From assembly GCA_019420465.1 (NCBI GenBank), contig JAHZHB010000094.1, positions 1 to 6,462 on the forward strand: a stretch of DNA of 6,462 bases. The letters are read 5' to 3'. Source of the DNA: Lachnospiraceae bacterium. GTDB lineage: Bacteria; Bacillota; Clostridia; Lachnospirales; Lachnospiraceae. Positions 5,658 to 6,462 of the stretch are shown here, one piece after another. The first letter of the stretch is position 1, and the number at the start of each line of letters is the position of its first letter. The notes under the pieces were generated by a model. That model saw nothing but the letters and a program-made list of their open reading frames with translations. It did no database searches and was not told the origin of the DNA. A program made the position numbers and the translations under genes.

Positions 5658-6462
5658 ATGAAGATTTTATTTTACGGAACCAAGAATTACGATGAACAGT
5701 TTTTTGAGCGTCTGCTTCCCTCTTATCCGGAAATTACCATAAAATATACAGAGGCCAATCTGCAGGAAGAGACTGCAGTGCTGGCAGCCGGCTTTGAAGC
5801 AGTATGTGCCTTTGTCAATGCAGATATCAGTGCACCGGTGATCCGTGTACTGGCAGAAAAAGGGGTAAAGCTGGTGCTGATGCGCTGTGCCGGTTATAAC
5901 AATGTTGATGTAAAAGCAGCAAAAGAGGTCGGGATAACGGTTATGCGCGTGCCGGGATATTCACCGGAGGCTGTTGCAGAGCATGCGATGGCACTGGCGC
6001 TTACAGCCAACCGTCACACGCACAAGGCTTATATCAAGTGCCGTGAAAACAATTTTGCCTTAAACGGTCTGATGGGCGTAAATCTTTTCCACAAGACAGC
6101 CGGGATTGTGGGTACGGGAAAGATCGGTGCCGCGATGGCCCGGATCTGCCGTGGTTTTGGTATGCGCGTGATCGCCTATGACTGCTACCAGAATCCAGAG
6201 CTCGATTTCGTGGAGTACGTTTCACTGGATACACTTTTGAAGGAAAGCGACCTGATTAGTCTGCACTGCCCGCTGACGGCTGATACGAGACATATGATCA
6301 ATGCCGCATCCATCCGCAAAATGAAGGATGGTGTGATCCTTGTCAATACTTCCCGCGGCGGTCTGATCCGGACTGAAGATCTGATCGAGGGTATCTGTGA
6401 TCACAAGTTCTTTGCCGTCGGACTGGATGTGTATGAGGAAGAGACGGACTTTGTCTTTGAGG
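5658..6462 (+). CDS. ldhA: Fermentative D-lactate dehydrogenase, N-terminal 268 residues (3' end outside window)
   Basis: Cytoplasmic enzyme that reduces pyruvate to D-lactate and reoxidises NADH at the end of glycolysis. It belongs to the D-isomer specific 2-hydroxyacid dehydrogenases and reads very much like E. coli LdhA (about 329 residues): MKILFYGTKNYDEQ at the start, EAVCAFVN (47-54), RCAGYNNVD (76-84), VPGYSPEAVAEHA, then the Rossmann fold with GTGKIG (152-157) and Asp175 at the end of the second strand, which favours NADH over NADPH. Catalytic Arg233 lies in NTSRGGLI (230-237), and DVYEEE (257-262) supplies the catalytic glutamate, probably Glu262. The active-site histidine expected near residue 294 lies beyond the right edge. 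The start at 5658 has AAAGGAGAA (5642-5650), with GGAG 9 bases before the ATG. The gene has its own upstream regulatory region with a Rex-like palindrome. A related 2-hydroxyacid dehydrogenase with another substrate is possible but less likely, given the LdhA-type motifs. Confidence 0.93.
   Translation, partial: MKILFYGTKNYDEQFFERLLPSYPEITIKYTEANLQEETAVLAAGFEAVCAFVNADISAPVIRVLAEKGVKLVLMRCAGYNNVDVKAAKEVGITVMRVPGYSPEAVAEHAMALALTANRHTHKAYIKCRENNFALNGLMGVNLFHKTAGIVGTGKIGAAMARICRGFGMRVIAYDCYQNPELDFVEYVSLDTLLKESDLISLHCPLTADTRHMINAASIRKMKDGVILVNTSRGGLIRTEDLIEGICDHKFFAVGLDVYEEETDFVFE

Overview
The window looks like a chromosomal segment from an anaerobic, moderate-GC Gram-positive bacterium of the Clostridia, most likely a gut Lachnospiraceae-type organism. 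This rests on the style of the proteins (a FliB-like cysteine-rich protein, a Cas4-like/XPD-like fusion helicase, a fermentative D-lactate dehydrogenase), AGGAG-type ribosome binding sites, extended -10 promoters, and a clostridial-type Rex operator. The taxonomic placement is inference from recognised families, not a database match.

Layout from left to right: (1) 1-734, minus strand: N-terminal half of a MATE-family multidrug/sodium or proton antiporter, cut by the left edge. (2) 735-960: divergent intergenic region with a candidate promoter for each direction and a 12-13 bp inverted repeat over the MATE-side promoter. (3) 961-2043, plus: a FliB-like (flagellin lysine-N-methylase family) protein with ten cysteines in conserved clusters. 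(4) 2134-4488, plus: a 784-residue protein fusing an N-terminal PD-(D/E)XK nuclease-like domain to an Fe-S, XPD/DinG-type superfamily 2 helicase. (5) 4552-5451, plus: a lipoprotein of unknown function with its own candidate promoter. (6) 5452-5657: a regulatory region with a near-perfect 26-bp palindrome that matches the clostridial Rex consensus at 13 of 14 defined positions, two candidate -10 boxes and a small hairpin. (7) 5658-6462, plus: fermentative D-lactate dehydrogenase (ldhA type), cut by the right edge before its C-terminal catalytic histidine.

How they work together: the FliB-like gene and the helicase are co-directional and close (90 bp) with no visible terminator between them, so they may be co-transcribed; both are predicted Fe-S proteins. 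The lipoprotein follows after 63 bp but has its own extended -10. The clearest regulatory story is at the right end: a putative NADH/NAD-sensing Rex site directly upstream of an NADH-consuming lactate dehydrogenase. The MATE gene reads away from all of this and is probably an independent unit. No RNA genes, CRISPR arrays, insertion sequences or convincing intrinsic terminators were seen.
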